From Bacillus_CJ salitolerans (GTDB lineage Bacteria; Bacillota; Bacilli; Bacillales; SA4), in contig NZ_JBHUEM010000021.1 in the NCBI RefSeq assembly GCF_042680805.1, positions 1 to 64,000 of the forward strand: a stretch of 64,000 nucleotides of DNA. Direction: 5' to 3'. Below, in pieces: positions 16,650-24,645 of the stretch; the first letter of the stretch is position 1, and the number at the start of each line of letters is the position of its first letter. The notes under the pieces were generated by a model. That model searched no databases and was not told the origin of the DNA. It saw only the letters and a list, made by a program, of their open reading frames with translations. A program made the position numbers and the translations under genes.

Positions 16650-17774
16650 CTATTGTGCTATTGTATAAACAAAGTCACTAGTGTAAAGTGTAAAAGGATT
16701 TCCTGGTGAACTCCAATGTGCTAGAACATCTTCAATTCTAGTAAAATACCCATAATAACCATTAATAGGTGAATCTTCAATGGTGCCAGCTGAATGAACT
16801 CCGTAAACTGTATTATCATCGGGATCATAAACAATTGCCCCACTGTCTCCAGGAGACGAATAATCAATATTGACATTTTCAGTTTGTACCTCAGAACCTC
16901 TTACTGTTTTTCCTTCGATTATCCAGGTTGTGTCATGTCTATAAATATAGCCGCAAGTTACATTTGTTTTAATCCCAGATTTACAAACTCTCTCATTTTG
17001 CCAAGCATATCCCGACCCAGTAATTCTTTGGTCATAGTCATATTTTCCATCTGCATATTCAAAAAAATAATTAGAAACTCTTCTTTCTATTGTACTATCA
17101 TTTGTCACTTGAATAATTCCAACATCTAATCCTGCCCAAATAGCCTTATTATAATCTATTCCTACTGCTGCATTATCTTGATATACAAATCCATTATCTG
17201 CATCTACACAATGACCTGCAGTTATTAGGAAATATCTAGTATCTTTTTGGGCCATAGCTGTTGTGGAACATCTAGGCCCATTCGGAACTCCTCTGACTGT
17301 TATACCGCCACCTAATTTTGTCCAGTTCCGATCTCTGGTAACAGGTGTTGAGGAAGCTTGAGCTTCAATGTTTTGAGCTTCAATATTTTTATTGCTTATG
17401 TTTATTATTAATAAATCACCAAAGATAGACACCAAAGCCTTTTTTTGGTTCTCATCTATGTGATTCAGTTCAAGTTCAATTTTTTCTTTTTCAGTATCAA
17501 CAGAGATAATTATTGTTTGAGTTTTAGAATCTATGTTAAGTTCAGTTAATTTATCTAACAATTTAATTTGCTGATCCCTTAAATCCTTAATACTATATTT
17601 TATTTTTTTATATTTTATTTTTTCAGTTAATCCCTTTAAAGCTAATTTATTCTTAAAATCTAAGATTTTACTGTTCTCTTTTGTAAAACCTATTATGATA
17701 TCTCCATTTTTTTTATCAGTGTAAACTAAACCAATTTCATTAAATTCTTGAAAAGAACTAAAGGTTTCTAACAT
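16650..17774 (-). CDS. Trypsin-like (S1) secreted serine protease, start unclear
   Basis: The catalytic triad is visible counting from the first ATG: H188 in TAGHC, D217 in LDVGI, S311 in PGDSG. Cys pairs 169/189 and 264/274 fit chymotrypsin-fold disulfides. The ~140 residues before the catalytic domain resemble the pro-regions of streptogrisin/alpha-lytic-type proteases. The first ATG is clearly too late: the same frame continues upstream to 17975 and encodes a signal peptide (WASFLLITLLSFSIIGHAFS), but only ATT/GTT-type codons are available as starts and no ribosome site is seen. Either a non-standard start or a 5' mutation. Followed by the DUF3221 gene. Confidence 0.75.
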   Translation of the reverse strand: MLETFSSFQEFNEIGLVYTDKKNGDIIIGFTKENSKILDFKNKLALKGLTEKIKYKKIKYSIKDLRDQQIKLLDKLTELNIDSKTQTIIISVDTEKEKIELELNHIDENQKKALVSIFGDLLIINISNKNIEAQNIEAQASSTPVTRDRNWTKLGGGITVRGVPNGPRCSTTAMAQKDTRYFLITAGHCVDADNGFVYQDNAAVGIDYNKAIWAGLDVGIIQVTNDSTIERRVSNYFFEYADGKYDYDQRITGSGYAWQNERVCKSGIKTNVTCGYIYRHDTTWIIEGKTVRGSEVQTENVNIDYSSPGDSGAIVYDPDDNTVYGVHSAGTIEDSPINGYYGYFTRIEDVLAHWSSPGNPFTLYTSDFVYTIAQ

Positions 17775-18240
17775 AATATTTTCAATTTTTCGTTTTGCTT
17801 TTGGCTCTTTTTGTTTGTTTACTTTGTCTACAGACTCGCTTTTATTATAATCTTCTATTTCATTACTTTGACTAAAAGCATGTCCAATTATACTAAAAGA
17901 AAGTAAGGTGATTAGTAAAAATGATGCCCATTTCCAATGTATTATAACAAGTGGTTGGATATTTTTAATAACAATTTATCATTTACATTAAATTACCAAA
18001 TGCCTCTTGTTGATCAAATTTGGTTATAAATGATAATTAAAAAAGGACATACCAATCTATAAAATCATCTATAGAATATTCAATAATTGCTCGGTGATTT
18101 TTATCATTCAGGTAAATGAATTTCATAAATTACAGCCTTAGAGCCCCAAGGCTTTTGAGACGCAAAAAAAGGAGTACCTCCCCAAATAGTCGAATTAGTA
18201 AGTTACCACACAAAACTAAAAAGACTGGAGATGACTCCCT

Positions 18241-18825
18241 ATGACTATTATACAACAAGGAAGCCTATTTGACCTACAAGATTTATATGACTTAGAACCT
18301 ACCCAACGATTTGAAGCTATTTTTTCACCCATTGATATTGATCAAATCTTCGCTGTGGTAACGAAGAAATCACGTTTAGGCCGGCCTGTTAAGCTTAATT
18401 ATGCAGCCATGATTTATTCTTTAATTGCTAGAATAACTGAACGTATAATGTTTATTAAGGATTTAGTACATCTCTTAAAACATGATATGATCTTTCGTCT
18501 GGACTGTAGCTTCTTAGTATCTGATACTGTTCCGTCTGAGTCTACTTATTCAAGAATGATTACAATTATAAGTGAATCAAATGTTCTTGAAGGTGTTCAA
18601 GAGACACTTCTACTTCAAGCGATCTCAGAGGAATTTATCGACGATGATACAGTCGCCATTGATGCTTGCCATTTTGAGGCACGTGATCAGGCACCACCTA
18701 AGGAGGAGAAACCTGAGGTAGAGCCTAAAAAGACGCAAATCAAAAGCTGAGCGAGAACAATGGGTACAGGAACAAGCTGAGCGTGAGGCTAATCTTCCTT
18801 TATTTAATGGCTCTGTTAAAGTTTA
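18241..18825 (+). pseudogene. Truncated DDE transposase (DUF772 type)
   Basis: The first 165 residues (QGSLFDLQDLYDLEPTQRFE..., FRLDCSFLVSDTVPSE, DDDTVAIDACHFEARD) match the N-terminal half of a transposase common in bacilli (DUF772 plus DDE domain). A frameshift at ~18730 breaks it (the other frame continues KRRKSKAEREQWVQEQAERE...LPLFN), and then it stops at GGCTCTGTTAAAG, which looks like the end of another insertion. The DDE catalytic region is missing. The ~130 bp before 18241 look like its own leader, with a hairpin GCCTTAGAGCCCCAAGGC at 18133. Confidence 0.8.
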
Positions 18826-18846
18826 ATGTTGATATTATATAGAAAA

Positions 18847-18878
18847 AGATAACCTCCATAAAATTGGAAGTTATCTTT
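18847..18878. terminator. Terminator-like hairpin
   Basis: AGATAACCTCC / GGAAGTTATCTT followed by TTAAAA. The following 18880-19130 stretch holds a weak repeat core (AAGTAAAGGGGAGC near 19000) and no gene. Confidence 0.5.
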
Positions 18879-19135
18879 TAAAATATTGTCTTGTTAAACT
18901 AAACTAAACTAACATACCAAAGTCATTTGCTGCGTAGTACAAATATACTGAGCATTTGAACGGATTGTTTGAGCTATTTGTGAAACAATGTACGTAAAGT
19001 AAAGGGGAGCTTTTCTGCAATAACTGCAGGGTCTGGTTCTGTTGAAAAAATAGTGCAGATTTCTTTATTAAGGCTAATAGATGAAATAGGATTATTTTTA
19101 GTAATACTTTTAAAAAATTCTCATAATGATGGGAA

Positions 19136-19625
19136 GTGAGTATTCTGTCAAACCATATTAGAGTTCGAGCAGGAGCAATAATTATAAAAGGTGATTTGAT
19201 TCTATTAACAGAATATAATGACCCAGTTAGAGGGATTGTTTATGATTTACCTGCTGGTGGGGTGGAACCAAAAATCAATTATAGAAGCAGTAAAGAGGGA
19301 AGCTATGGAAGAGGCATCTATTAACGTAGAAGTAGGTCCATTAGCTTTTGCTTATGAATATGTGCCACACCTTAATAACAATAAATATGGTAAAACTCAT
19401 ACATTAGTAATGATGTTTGATTGCGATATCAAAAAAGGTTCCTTTCCTAAACTACCTGAAAATCCTGACCCTAATCAGACAGGTGTTAAATGGATACCAA
19501 TAGCAGAATTAGAGAAAATAGAACTTTATGCAAATATACAAAACCAAATTAAGAACTATACTTTGGAAAAACGAAATATCGATTTAATTGAAGAACACAA
19601 AATTCAATACTCCGCGAATTTATAA
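19136..19625 (+). pseudogene. Nudix hydrolase gene split by a frameshift
   Basis: The first frame (19136-~19272) encodes HIRVRAGAIIIKGDLILLTE and VYDLPAGGVEP. The second frame (to 19625) continues with SIIEAVKREAMEEASINVEV and a normal C-terminus. Together they rebuild a complete Nudix box (GGVEP..SIIEAVKREAMEEA). The shift maps to CCAAAAATC: removing one of five A restores the frame. It is either a recent inactivation or a sequencing error. GTG at 19136 is the likely start. Confidence 0.75.
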
Positions 19626-19689
19626 GTAATACATTAATACATATCTAGAATTACTAATTTTAACTATATTAATTGTGGAATTACTTATT

Positions 19690-19815
19690 AAACTACCATG
19701 AAAATTAAAATTCTTTGATTATGAAAAAATTGCAATACTAAAGAAGACGCAGCTCATTCTTTTTTTAAAAAATTGGAGCGTCTGATTGTAGGTTATTAGA
19801 TAACCAACTTGGACT
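19690..19815 (+). repeat. Second island repeat family, copy interrupted by IS110
   Basis: ACTACCATGAAAAT...CTAAAGAAG, a hairpin GACGCAGCTC...GGAGCGTC, then TGGACTGGATCAA. Compare 15299-15453. The IS110 remnant follows immediately, and the sequence resumes at 20251 with CATTTTCATTGTCTGTGG. Confidence 0.6.
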
Positions 19816-19818
19816 GGA

Positions 19819-20049
19819 TCAAGATACTTTTGTTTCTGAAAGTGAAACGGTATAGCCTAAGCTTTCTAGTCTTCTAAGAGAATGTCTTACGATGTATTGT
19901 TCTCTTTGTTTATCAAAGTAATCTTCGCCTAAATCTACATACATTTCTTTCCGTGTTAATAGACCTTTTGGTGTAAGAATACATGCAGTGATAGAATCTT
20001 TATGAACATCCATACCGCAAGCTCGTTCAATAATGACTTCCATGTTCAT
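19819..20049 (-). pseudogene. IS110 transposase with internal deletion
   Basis: 76 residues join the RuvC-like N-terminus (ACGMDVHKDSITACI, with the first catalytic Asp) directly to the extreme C-terminus (YFDKQREQYIVRHSLRRLES then LGY). The full protein is ~400 residues, so most of the DEDD domain and the Transposase_20 domain with the catalytic Ser are gone. The frame stays open across the deletion junction near KEMYVDLGEDYF. Confidence 0.8.
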
Positions 20050-20250
20050 CTACCTTTTCTACGACTAAAAATGGAGGCTGGTGCACAACCAGAATAGGAT
20101 TAATCTACCATGAGTGCTTCCGCAAGGGAGCAACAGTCAGTGGTGCACCGTGGTCGAAGGAGTCTGACTATCGGACGGGCTCTAATGGCACCATAGTTCA
20201 TCGACCTTCCTCTCCCAGCCGTAGAATCAGTATTGACGGTTCTGGTACAA
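20050..20250 (-). ncRNA. IS110 noncoding left end, putative bridge RNA region
   Basis: About 200 bp upstream of the IS110 transposase start, rich in local pairings (GGTGCACCACTGACTG, TGCTCCCTTGCGGAAGCAC, CTGGTTGTGCACCAG). In IS110-group elements this segment encodes the bridge RNA with target- and donor-binding loops. Loop positions cannot be assigned by eye. Inferred from family knowledge. Confidence 0.55.
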
Positions 20251-20341
20251 CATTTTCATTGTCTGTGGTGAAGCGATGATTTTTTTGCTTCATGGATGAC
20301 TATAGGGGGCATTTCTACAAGAAGGAGAAGTGCTTTTTTTA
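20251..20341 (+). repeat. Island repeat with CTTCATGG block
   Basis: TTTTCATTGTCTGTGGTGAAG...GCTTCATGGATGACTATAGGGGGC, then AGAAGTGCTTTTTTT as a T-rich hairpin end. Pairs with the copy at 15454. Confidence 0.65.
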
Positions 20342-20416
20342 TTGAACTTATTAAGTAATGAGTAGGATATTTAAATAAAAGTAATACGAATTAACCCATT
20401 TAATGGAGGGCATTCA

Positions 20417-20656
20417 ATGGATATTAAGACATTTACTGATGTATTAAAATACCCCTTTGTTATTATTTTTGACAATGCAAATGGTAACAAATTGCACAAG
20501 ACAAGTTGTTCCTTTGTCACAGAAGAAAACTTTAACCTTAAAATGATTACTAATCAGGGAAAGAACGGATATTACAGCCCCAAAGAGTATTATGAGGATA
20601 TTCGAGATGCTACCGTAGTTCCTTGTAAGAAGTGTAAGCCAACTCAGGAAAAATAG
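20417..20656 (+). CDS. Small Cys/His protein, Ada-type metal-site pattern
   Basis: 79 residues, ATG with GGAGGG upstream. The pattern KLHKTSCSFV (H-x3-C) and the C-terminal VPCKKCKPT (C-x2-C) is reminiscent of the small zinc-binding modules of Ada/sunset type (compare the CKRCKPT end of AdaA in this window). Function unknown; cytosolic by sequence. A weak repeat core (TGCACTAACGAAGCAGG) follows the stop. Confidence 0.65.
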   Translation: MDIKTFTDVLKYPFVIIFDNANGNKLHKTSCSFVTEENFNLKMITNQGKNGYYSPKEYYEDIRDATVVPCKKCKPTQEK

Positions 20657-20792
20657 ATTAACTTCTTACTGCACTAACGAAGCAGGTTAATTGAATTGGG
20701 TAATAAGAAAGAAACCTTATCTCTCACTCATAATTTTTCTATTTATAGGGGAAGTTACTCCAAATAGAGAAATTGGGAGGTTGTTACTTGAT

Positions 20793-21269
20793 ATGAAATA
20801 TTCGAAGCTAATTTTAGTTTTGATGATGTTTTTTTCTTGGTTTTCGCTTGTTTTTTTAGGTAAGAAATCGATTAAACGTTTTTTTCCTGCCTCTCTATTT
20901 ATGGCTATTATAGTGAGAATAGTAAATATTATAGCGAAAAAAAGGAAATGGTGGTGGTGGTATGAAAAAATCCATCCTTCCGTTTCGGGCTCATTTCCTT
21001 TTGTCTGGGGTTCATTCTTTGTAAGCTCTTTTTGGATTTTGAAATATACTTACGGCAATTTTATAAGATATATAGGGTTGAATTTATTTGCTCATTCAGC
21101 CTTTACATATATTTTAGAGCCTTATCTTCAAAAGTTTGGAATTGCATCTTTGGTGCGTATGAAAAAGTACCAGTTAATGTATGTTTTTATGGTGTTGTCA
21201 TTTCTTTTATACGGATTTCAAATTGTTCAAGAAAAAGGATTTGTAAAGAAAAAGGTATCGTTAAACTAA
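20793..21269 (+). CDS. Hypothetical multi-pass membrane protein
   Basis: 158 residues from ATG 20793 (MKYSKLILVLMMFFSWFSLVF), which has GGGAGG 12 bases upstream; an in-frame TTG at 20691 would add 34 less convincing residues. Four to five membrane helices and a Trp-rich loop KKRKWWWWYEKIHP. Homologues with this WWW loop and the FGIASLVR..KYQL motif are frequent in bacilli, without known role. Confidence 0.7.
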   Translation: MKYSKLILVLMMFFSWFSLVFLGKKSIKRFFPASLFMAIIVRIVNIIAKKRKWWWWYEKIHPSVSGSFPFVWGSFFVSSFWILKYTYGNFIRYIGLNLFAHSAFTYILEPYLQKFGIASLVRMKKYQLMYVFMVLSFLLYGFQIVQEKGFVKKKVSLN

Positions 21270-21370
21270 CAGGTAGCTTTTGCACAACAGCTTATTAGTA
21301 CGAACGGGTGCAAATTTGAATAACAGAATGGAATCATCTGCGGCTGATCCTTCTTTTAAAAGCGTTGTTT
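21262..21370 (+). repeat. Island repeat, double core with hairpin
   Basis: GCTTTTGCACAACAGCTTAT, then AGTACGAACGGGTGCAA, then GAATCATCTGCGGCTGATCC with CTTTTAAAAG. Closely related to 12156-12215. Confidence 0.65.
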
Positions 21371-21489
21371 AGTTGCATAAAGAGCGCCTAAATTTTCGGA
21401 TAAATATACCATTAATACCTCGGATTTAATCCTTTATAATATTAATTACATTGAAAGAAAAATACAGAGTGTGGAATAAGGGAGTATAT

Positions 21490-21900
21490 ATGGTGTTTTA
21501 TACAACAAGATTGTTTGGACTCGAACTCATTGTTTTGGGTATGATTATTATGCTCTTTATAATTAGAGATTATATCAACAATAATTGGACGTTATTATTA
21601 ATTGGTTTGCTCTTGTCCTTGATTTGTTTTGTTCTAGGATTTGTTGTTTTGTCTAGAAAATTTCAAAGAGTAATTTTAAAAGAAGAAAGCTTTATTGTTA
21701 AAACTATTTTTCATATGCCCCTTCAATGGGATTACAAGGAGATAAAATCTATCTTAGGAACAAAGAGGAGAGTTTCTCCCATTTATTCAATTGTTAACAA
21801 AGATGAAGCTGTAATTCGATTACTATTCATCAGAAATAGAGAAATGATTTTAGAACTTATAAGTAGGAGTCCAAAAGCAATTGTTGATGAAAGATTATGA
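21490..21900 (+). CDS. Small membrane protein with PH-like tail
   Basis: 136 residues from ATG 21490 preceded by AAGGGAG. Two membrane helices (about 6-27 and 33-54), then a strand-rich cytosolic part (FQRVILKEESFIVKTIF, LQWDYKEIKSI) with the look of a bacterial PH-like domain. No specific family can be named. Plus strand, between two island repeats. Confidence 0.65.
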   Translation: MVFYTTRLFGLELIVLGMIIMLFIIRDYINNNWTLLLIGLLLSLICFVLGFVVLSRKFQRVILKEESFIVKTIFHMPLQWDYKEIKSILGTKRRVSPIYSIVNKDEAVIRLLFIRNREMILELISRSPKAIVDERL

Positions 21901-21922
21901 AAGGTTATAGATTAAAAGTGGA

Positions 21923-22020
21923 CGTATTTAAGTAAAGGGTAGCATTTCTGTAATAGCGATGGGCACTGATCCAGCAGGATTAGTGCCTAATTTTGTTGAT
22001 GTAAAGGAGCAGGATAGTGG
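21923..22020 (+). repeat. Island repeat with hairpin and second core
   Basis: TATTTAAGTAAAGGGTAGC, stem GGCACTGATCC..GGATTAGTGCC, then TTGTTGATGTAAAGGAGCAGG. Same architecture as 13869-13960. Confidence 0.7.
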
Positions 22021-22112
22021 AACAAAAGGGTGAAACATATTGATACACTTTTTTTCTATAGTGCAACACAAGCTGAATTTGTACGTCTATTATATAGAGG
22101 GAGGGGATTTTA

Positions 22113-22580
22113 TTGGCAGGTGCTTTACGTATTGTTTTAATAGTAATGCTACTGGGAATTTTCGTAGTAGGATGTCAGAAAGAAACAACTATCAATTATG
22201 AGGCTACTCCAACATTTATTTCTGAAGGTGAGGAATTTGTAGGTCTTGAAGGCAAAGTAGGTTTCATGAACAACAACTTTAAAGAAAATGAACCTGAAAA
22301 GACTTTATGGCATTTTTGGGGAGAATCAGATGAAATCAAAGGGATAGTACGAGTTGAGGGAACTCATCTAGAAACGGGAGAAAAATCACCTTTACTATTG
22401 AATTCATATAGTCTCAAGGATGCAACTTGGGAATTTAATCATGGATATTTTACTCAACCCAATTTTGGAGCAACTAAAACGATGCCATCATATGTTGGGT
22501 TTGAAAAATCAGGTCTTTGGGAAGTTTCAGTGTATGTCGATGGGAACCATCTAGGAGAATTCATACTAGATGTAGAATAG
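22113..22580 (+). CDS. DUF4871-like lipoprotein
   Basis: 155 residues from TTG with GAGGGAGGGG upstream. Signal peptide IVLIVMLLGIFVVG-C with lipobox. The mature part has the DUF4871 pattern (FISEGEEFVGLEGKVGFM, WHFWG, VPSYVGFEKSGLWEVSVYV-type end giving an Ig-like fold). Surface-exposed protein of unknown role. Confidence 0.75.
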   Translation: MAGALRIVLIVMLLGIFVVGCQKETTINYEATPTFISEGEEFVGLEGKVGFMNNNFKENEPEKTLWHFWGESDEIKGIVRVEGTHLETGEKSPLLLNSYSLKDATWEFNHGYFTQPNFGATKTMPSYVGFEKSGLWEVSVYVDGNHLGEFILDVE

Positions 22581-22625
22581 ATCTTTTTATTTGAATAAGA
22601 TATTTAAATAGTTTGTGAAGCAGTG

Positions 22626-22700
22626 TACTTAAATTAACGGGGGCAATAAGCAATAAGAAGGAGCTAGTCCTAGCGGGATTAGCTCCCTTTTTATAGAAGT
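22626..22700 (+). repeat. Island repeat with terminator-like hairpin
   Basis: TACTTAAATTAACGGGGGCAA, then GGAGCTAGTCCTAGCGGGATT and AGCTCCCTTTTTAT (stem GGAGCTA/TAGCTCC). Confidence 0.7.
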
Positions 22701-22744
22701 TAAATCTAAAGACTAAAAGTAAATGATAAAAGGAGGAAGTAATA

Positions 22745-23029
22745 CTGAAGTATAAGACTTTAACAATACCTATAATAATCGGTTTGTCATTAGGGAGTTC
22801 ATACCTGTTACTCCATAATCCAATCTCCATTTCAGTGGTGAGACCGATGATTCTGATACCAGATGATTTAATTAACTTAAGAATTTCAATAGAAGAAAAA
22901 GAAGAAACAATTAGTATTGATATTAAACCCATTATTGTTAGCTTAATCATATTCCTTTTTACAACAATACTTACTTATATGATCATTAGATCCGCTCAAT
23001 TATTTCGTGAAAGGGATGTCTTTCGTTGA
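22745..23029 (+). CDS. Small hypothetical membrane protein, CTG start
   Basis: 94 residues if started at CTG 22745, which lies 8 bases after a strong AGGAGG. The first internal alternative (TTG 22784) has no ribosome site and would remove half of the N-terminal helix (KTLTIPIIIGLSLGSSYLLL). A second helix lies near residues 62-85. CTG starts are rare, so the start is inferred. No family recognised. Confidence 0.6.
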   Translation: MKYKTLTIPIIIGLSLGSSYLLLHNPISISVVRPMILIPDDLINLRISIEEKEETISIDIKPIIVSLIIFLFTTILTYMIIRSAQLFRERDVFR

Positions 23030-23045
23030 ATACGATGTTAGTAAA

Positions 23046-23112
23046 CTAATGGGTGGCACTTCTTCAATAATGACAGACACTAATTCAGCAGGATTAGTGT
23101 CTGTCATTATTG
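23046..23112 (+). repeat. Island repeat with perfect 20-bp inverted repeat
   Basis: ACTAATGGGTGGCAC, then 23065-23084 is the exact complement of 23093-23112 (CAATAATGACAGACACTAAT) with loop TCAGCAGG. The longest perfect palindrome of the repeat family here. Confidence 0.8.
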
Positions 23113-23141
23113 AAATATATGTTCTGGATTATAGAAGAAAG

Positions 23142-23342
23142 ATGAGGGAGGAATCTATAACTATTAGACAAAAATTAAGGCAATCGAGTTATTTTAACTG
23201 GGCTCCGTTACCGTTTATAGCTCTAGCTATAATCATAAATAATGCATTTTGGATTTATTTTGGAGCTGCTTTTGTGATTATTTCGTCATTGTTCATTTGC
23301 AATACATTCACGCAGAAGGACATTGTAAAAGCGGTTTTTTAA
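23142..23342 (+). CDS. Small hypothetical membrane protein
   Basis: 66 residues from ATG 23142. Two membrane segments (LPFIALAIIINNAFWIYF, GAAFVIISSLFICNTF). GAGGGAGG lies just after this ATG rather than before, so the true start may be a later non-ATG codon. Weakly supported; no family known. Confidence 0.45.
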   Translation: MREESITIRQKLRQSSYFNWAPLPFIALAIIINNAFWIYFGAAFVIISSLFICNTFTQKDIVKAVF

Positions 23343-23542
23343 ATTATAATCATATATATTGCGAGTTATCTCATTTCTTTATTAATACAGAAATTTTTTT
23401 AATGACCTAAATGGTTACCAAACAAAAGGGCGTATGGTCCAATAAGGGATTGACGCTTTTAATGTGGAAGTTATTTTAATTACCGCAGGCTAGTGTAACA
23501 CACTTTTCTATGGTAACTTCTTATTGTAAAGTGATGGTGCCT

Positions 23543-23773
23543 ATGAACAGAAAAATTAGTGTCTTTTTATTAACTATTATTTGTTTGTTAGCATGGCTGT
23601 ATTTCGCAATATATGAATCTTCAATGGATAAATGGTGGACAGTCCAAGAAATAAAACAAACAACTGAAGATAATATTCAAATAGGTGTTTCAATAGTAAA
23701 AGTGTTAGTTGGTACAGTTATATTCACTTTTAGTGGTTTAATTATCTATTTATTGATAAGAAAAAGAAAATAG
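23543..23773 (+). CDS. Small hypothetical membrane protein
   Basis: 76 residues from ATG 23543 (MNRKISVFLLTIICLLAWLY). An N-terminal helix and a C-terminal helix (VLVGTVIFTFSGLIIYLLI) flank a short exposed segment with DKWW. A repeat core (CTTACTGCACTAATGGGGGC) follows immediately after the stop. The stretch before it (23345-23540) holds another core near 23425. Confidence 0.55.
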   Translation: MNRKISVFLLTIICLLAWLYFAIYESSMDKWWTVQEIKQTTEDNIQIGVSIVKVLVGTVIFTFSGLIIYLLIRKRK

Positions 23774-24104
23774 TTCTTACTGCACTAATGGGGGCAAGTC
23801 CTATTAAATATATGGAACGAATGAATTTCTTTAAAGTTTGCAGTAAAAATGTAAAAGAACAATTTGAAGAACAAAAGGATATGATGGCCATATATAATCG
23901 CCACCGTAATAGCCTGGAGGATAATTTGCTAGAGATTACAGTAGCAAAAACTCACTCTCAAATCTGTTTACATTTTGGGCAATATAACGGGAATTTTATC
24001 AACACCATGTCTCCGCGTGTTCTGTTGCCACAAGCAGGGCATAGCACCATCTTTTCTCTTCCACAACAACACCCCTATGACAATGGTATGTTCGGAACAC
24101 AAGG

Positions 24105-24632
24105 TTACTTCTTGTCGGCTAAAAGCTGAATTTTGAAGATATCTGTAATGCCTGCGCGGTCGGTGACTAGTGTGATTGAAATCAAATCACCCTCTGACAA
24201 ATCAGAAAGTTGGATAATAGTATCCTGACGATATATACTCACTTCTCCCCATACATCATATTGAAACTCACCTCGAAAATTCTCATCATTGAGGGAAATT
24301 CCTTCAACCAATATAGATTTATCGCCAACTTCTTTTACTTCTGCATAGAATGTCTGAATATCAGAATGTGACATCACCCATGCATCTTCTTCGTAATCTT
24401 TATAGGCATTAACATATCCCGCATAATAGCTAATCAATATGCCAATGAGTAAAACTATTATGGTCATAACAATAGCGACTGTATATGGAGGAACCATTGA
24501 AGTACGCTTGCCCTCGGTTGCTCCTAAAGCCTTATTGATATGCCGTTTATATACTTGAAAATAGACAATAACGGTAGCGACTAATATAATTAGAATTGCA
24601 AACAGTGCGAGAAAATAAATAGGAAAACCCAT
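24105..24632 (-). CDS. Membrane protein encoded with a LytTR regulator
   Basis: 175 residues, ATG preceded by AGAGGAGG. Two N-terminal membrane helices (IYFLALFAILIILVATVIVY and TVAIVMTIIVLLIGILISYY), then an exposed strand-rich domain. It starts 13 bp after the LytTR gene on the same strand. Such LytTR-plus-membrane-protein pairs are common in Firmicutes, and the membrane partner often restrains the regulator; that role is inferred here. Confidence 0.75.
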   Translation of the reverse strand: MGFPIYFLALFAILIILVATVIVYFQVYKRHINKALGATEGKRTSMVPPYTVAIVMTIIVLLIGILISYYAGYVNAYKDYEEDAWVMSHSDIQTFYAEVKEVGDKSILVEGISLNDENFRGEFQYDVWGEVSIYRQDTIIQLSDLSEGDLISITLVTDRAGITDIFKIQLLADKK

Positions 24633-24645
24633 GTAATTGCCTCCT

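Larger units (their letters stand above)
19815..20250 (-). mobile_element. IS110-family remnant
   Basis: Contains a minus-strand transposase with an internal deletion plus ~200 bp of noncoding DNA upstream of its start. The limits are inferred by comparison with the uninterrupted repeat copy at 15299-15510 and are accurate to perhaps 10 bp. Confidence 0.7.

Noticed and set aside
18806..18935. IS6-type element bounded by GGCTCTGTTAAAG
   Set aside because: Only one end is visible, with no matching inverted end or transposase between it and the next gene.
21032..21298. Alternative frame inside the WWW-loop membrane protein
   Set aside because: Shadow of the gene in another frame, without ribosome site.
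11480..24000. Classical integron with attC sites and IntI
   Set aside because: The repeats lack the attC R'/R'' core (GTTRRRY) layout that I could recognise, and no IntI-type integrase is in the array. I keep only the weaker cassette-like description.
23788..24129. Plus-strand frame starting in a repeat core and ending inside the minus-strand membrane gene
   Set aside because: It begins at the repeat GGGGGCAAG, lacks a ribosome site, and the second half (PQAGHSTIFSLPQQHPYD) reads like noncoding; perhaps a remnant but not supportable as a gene.
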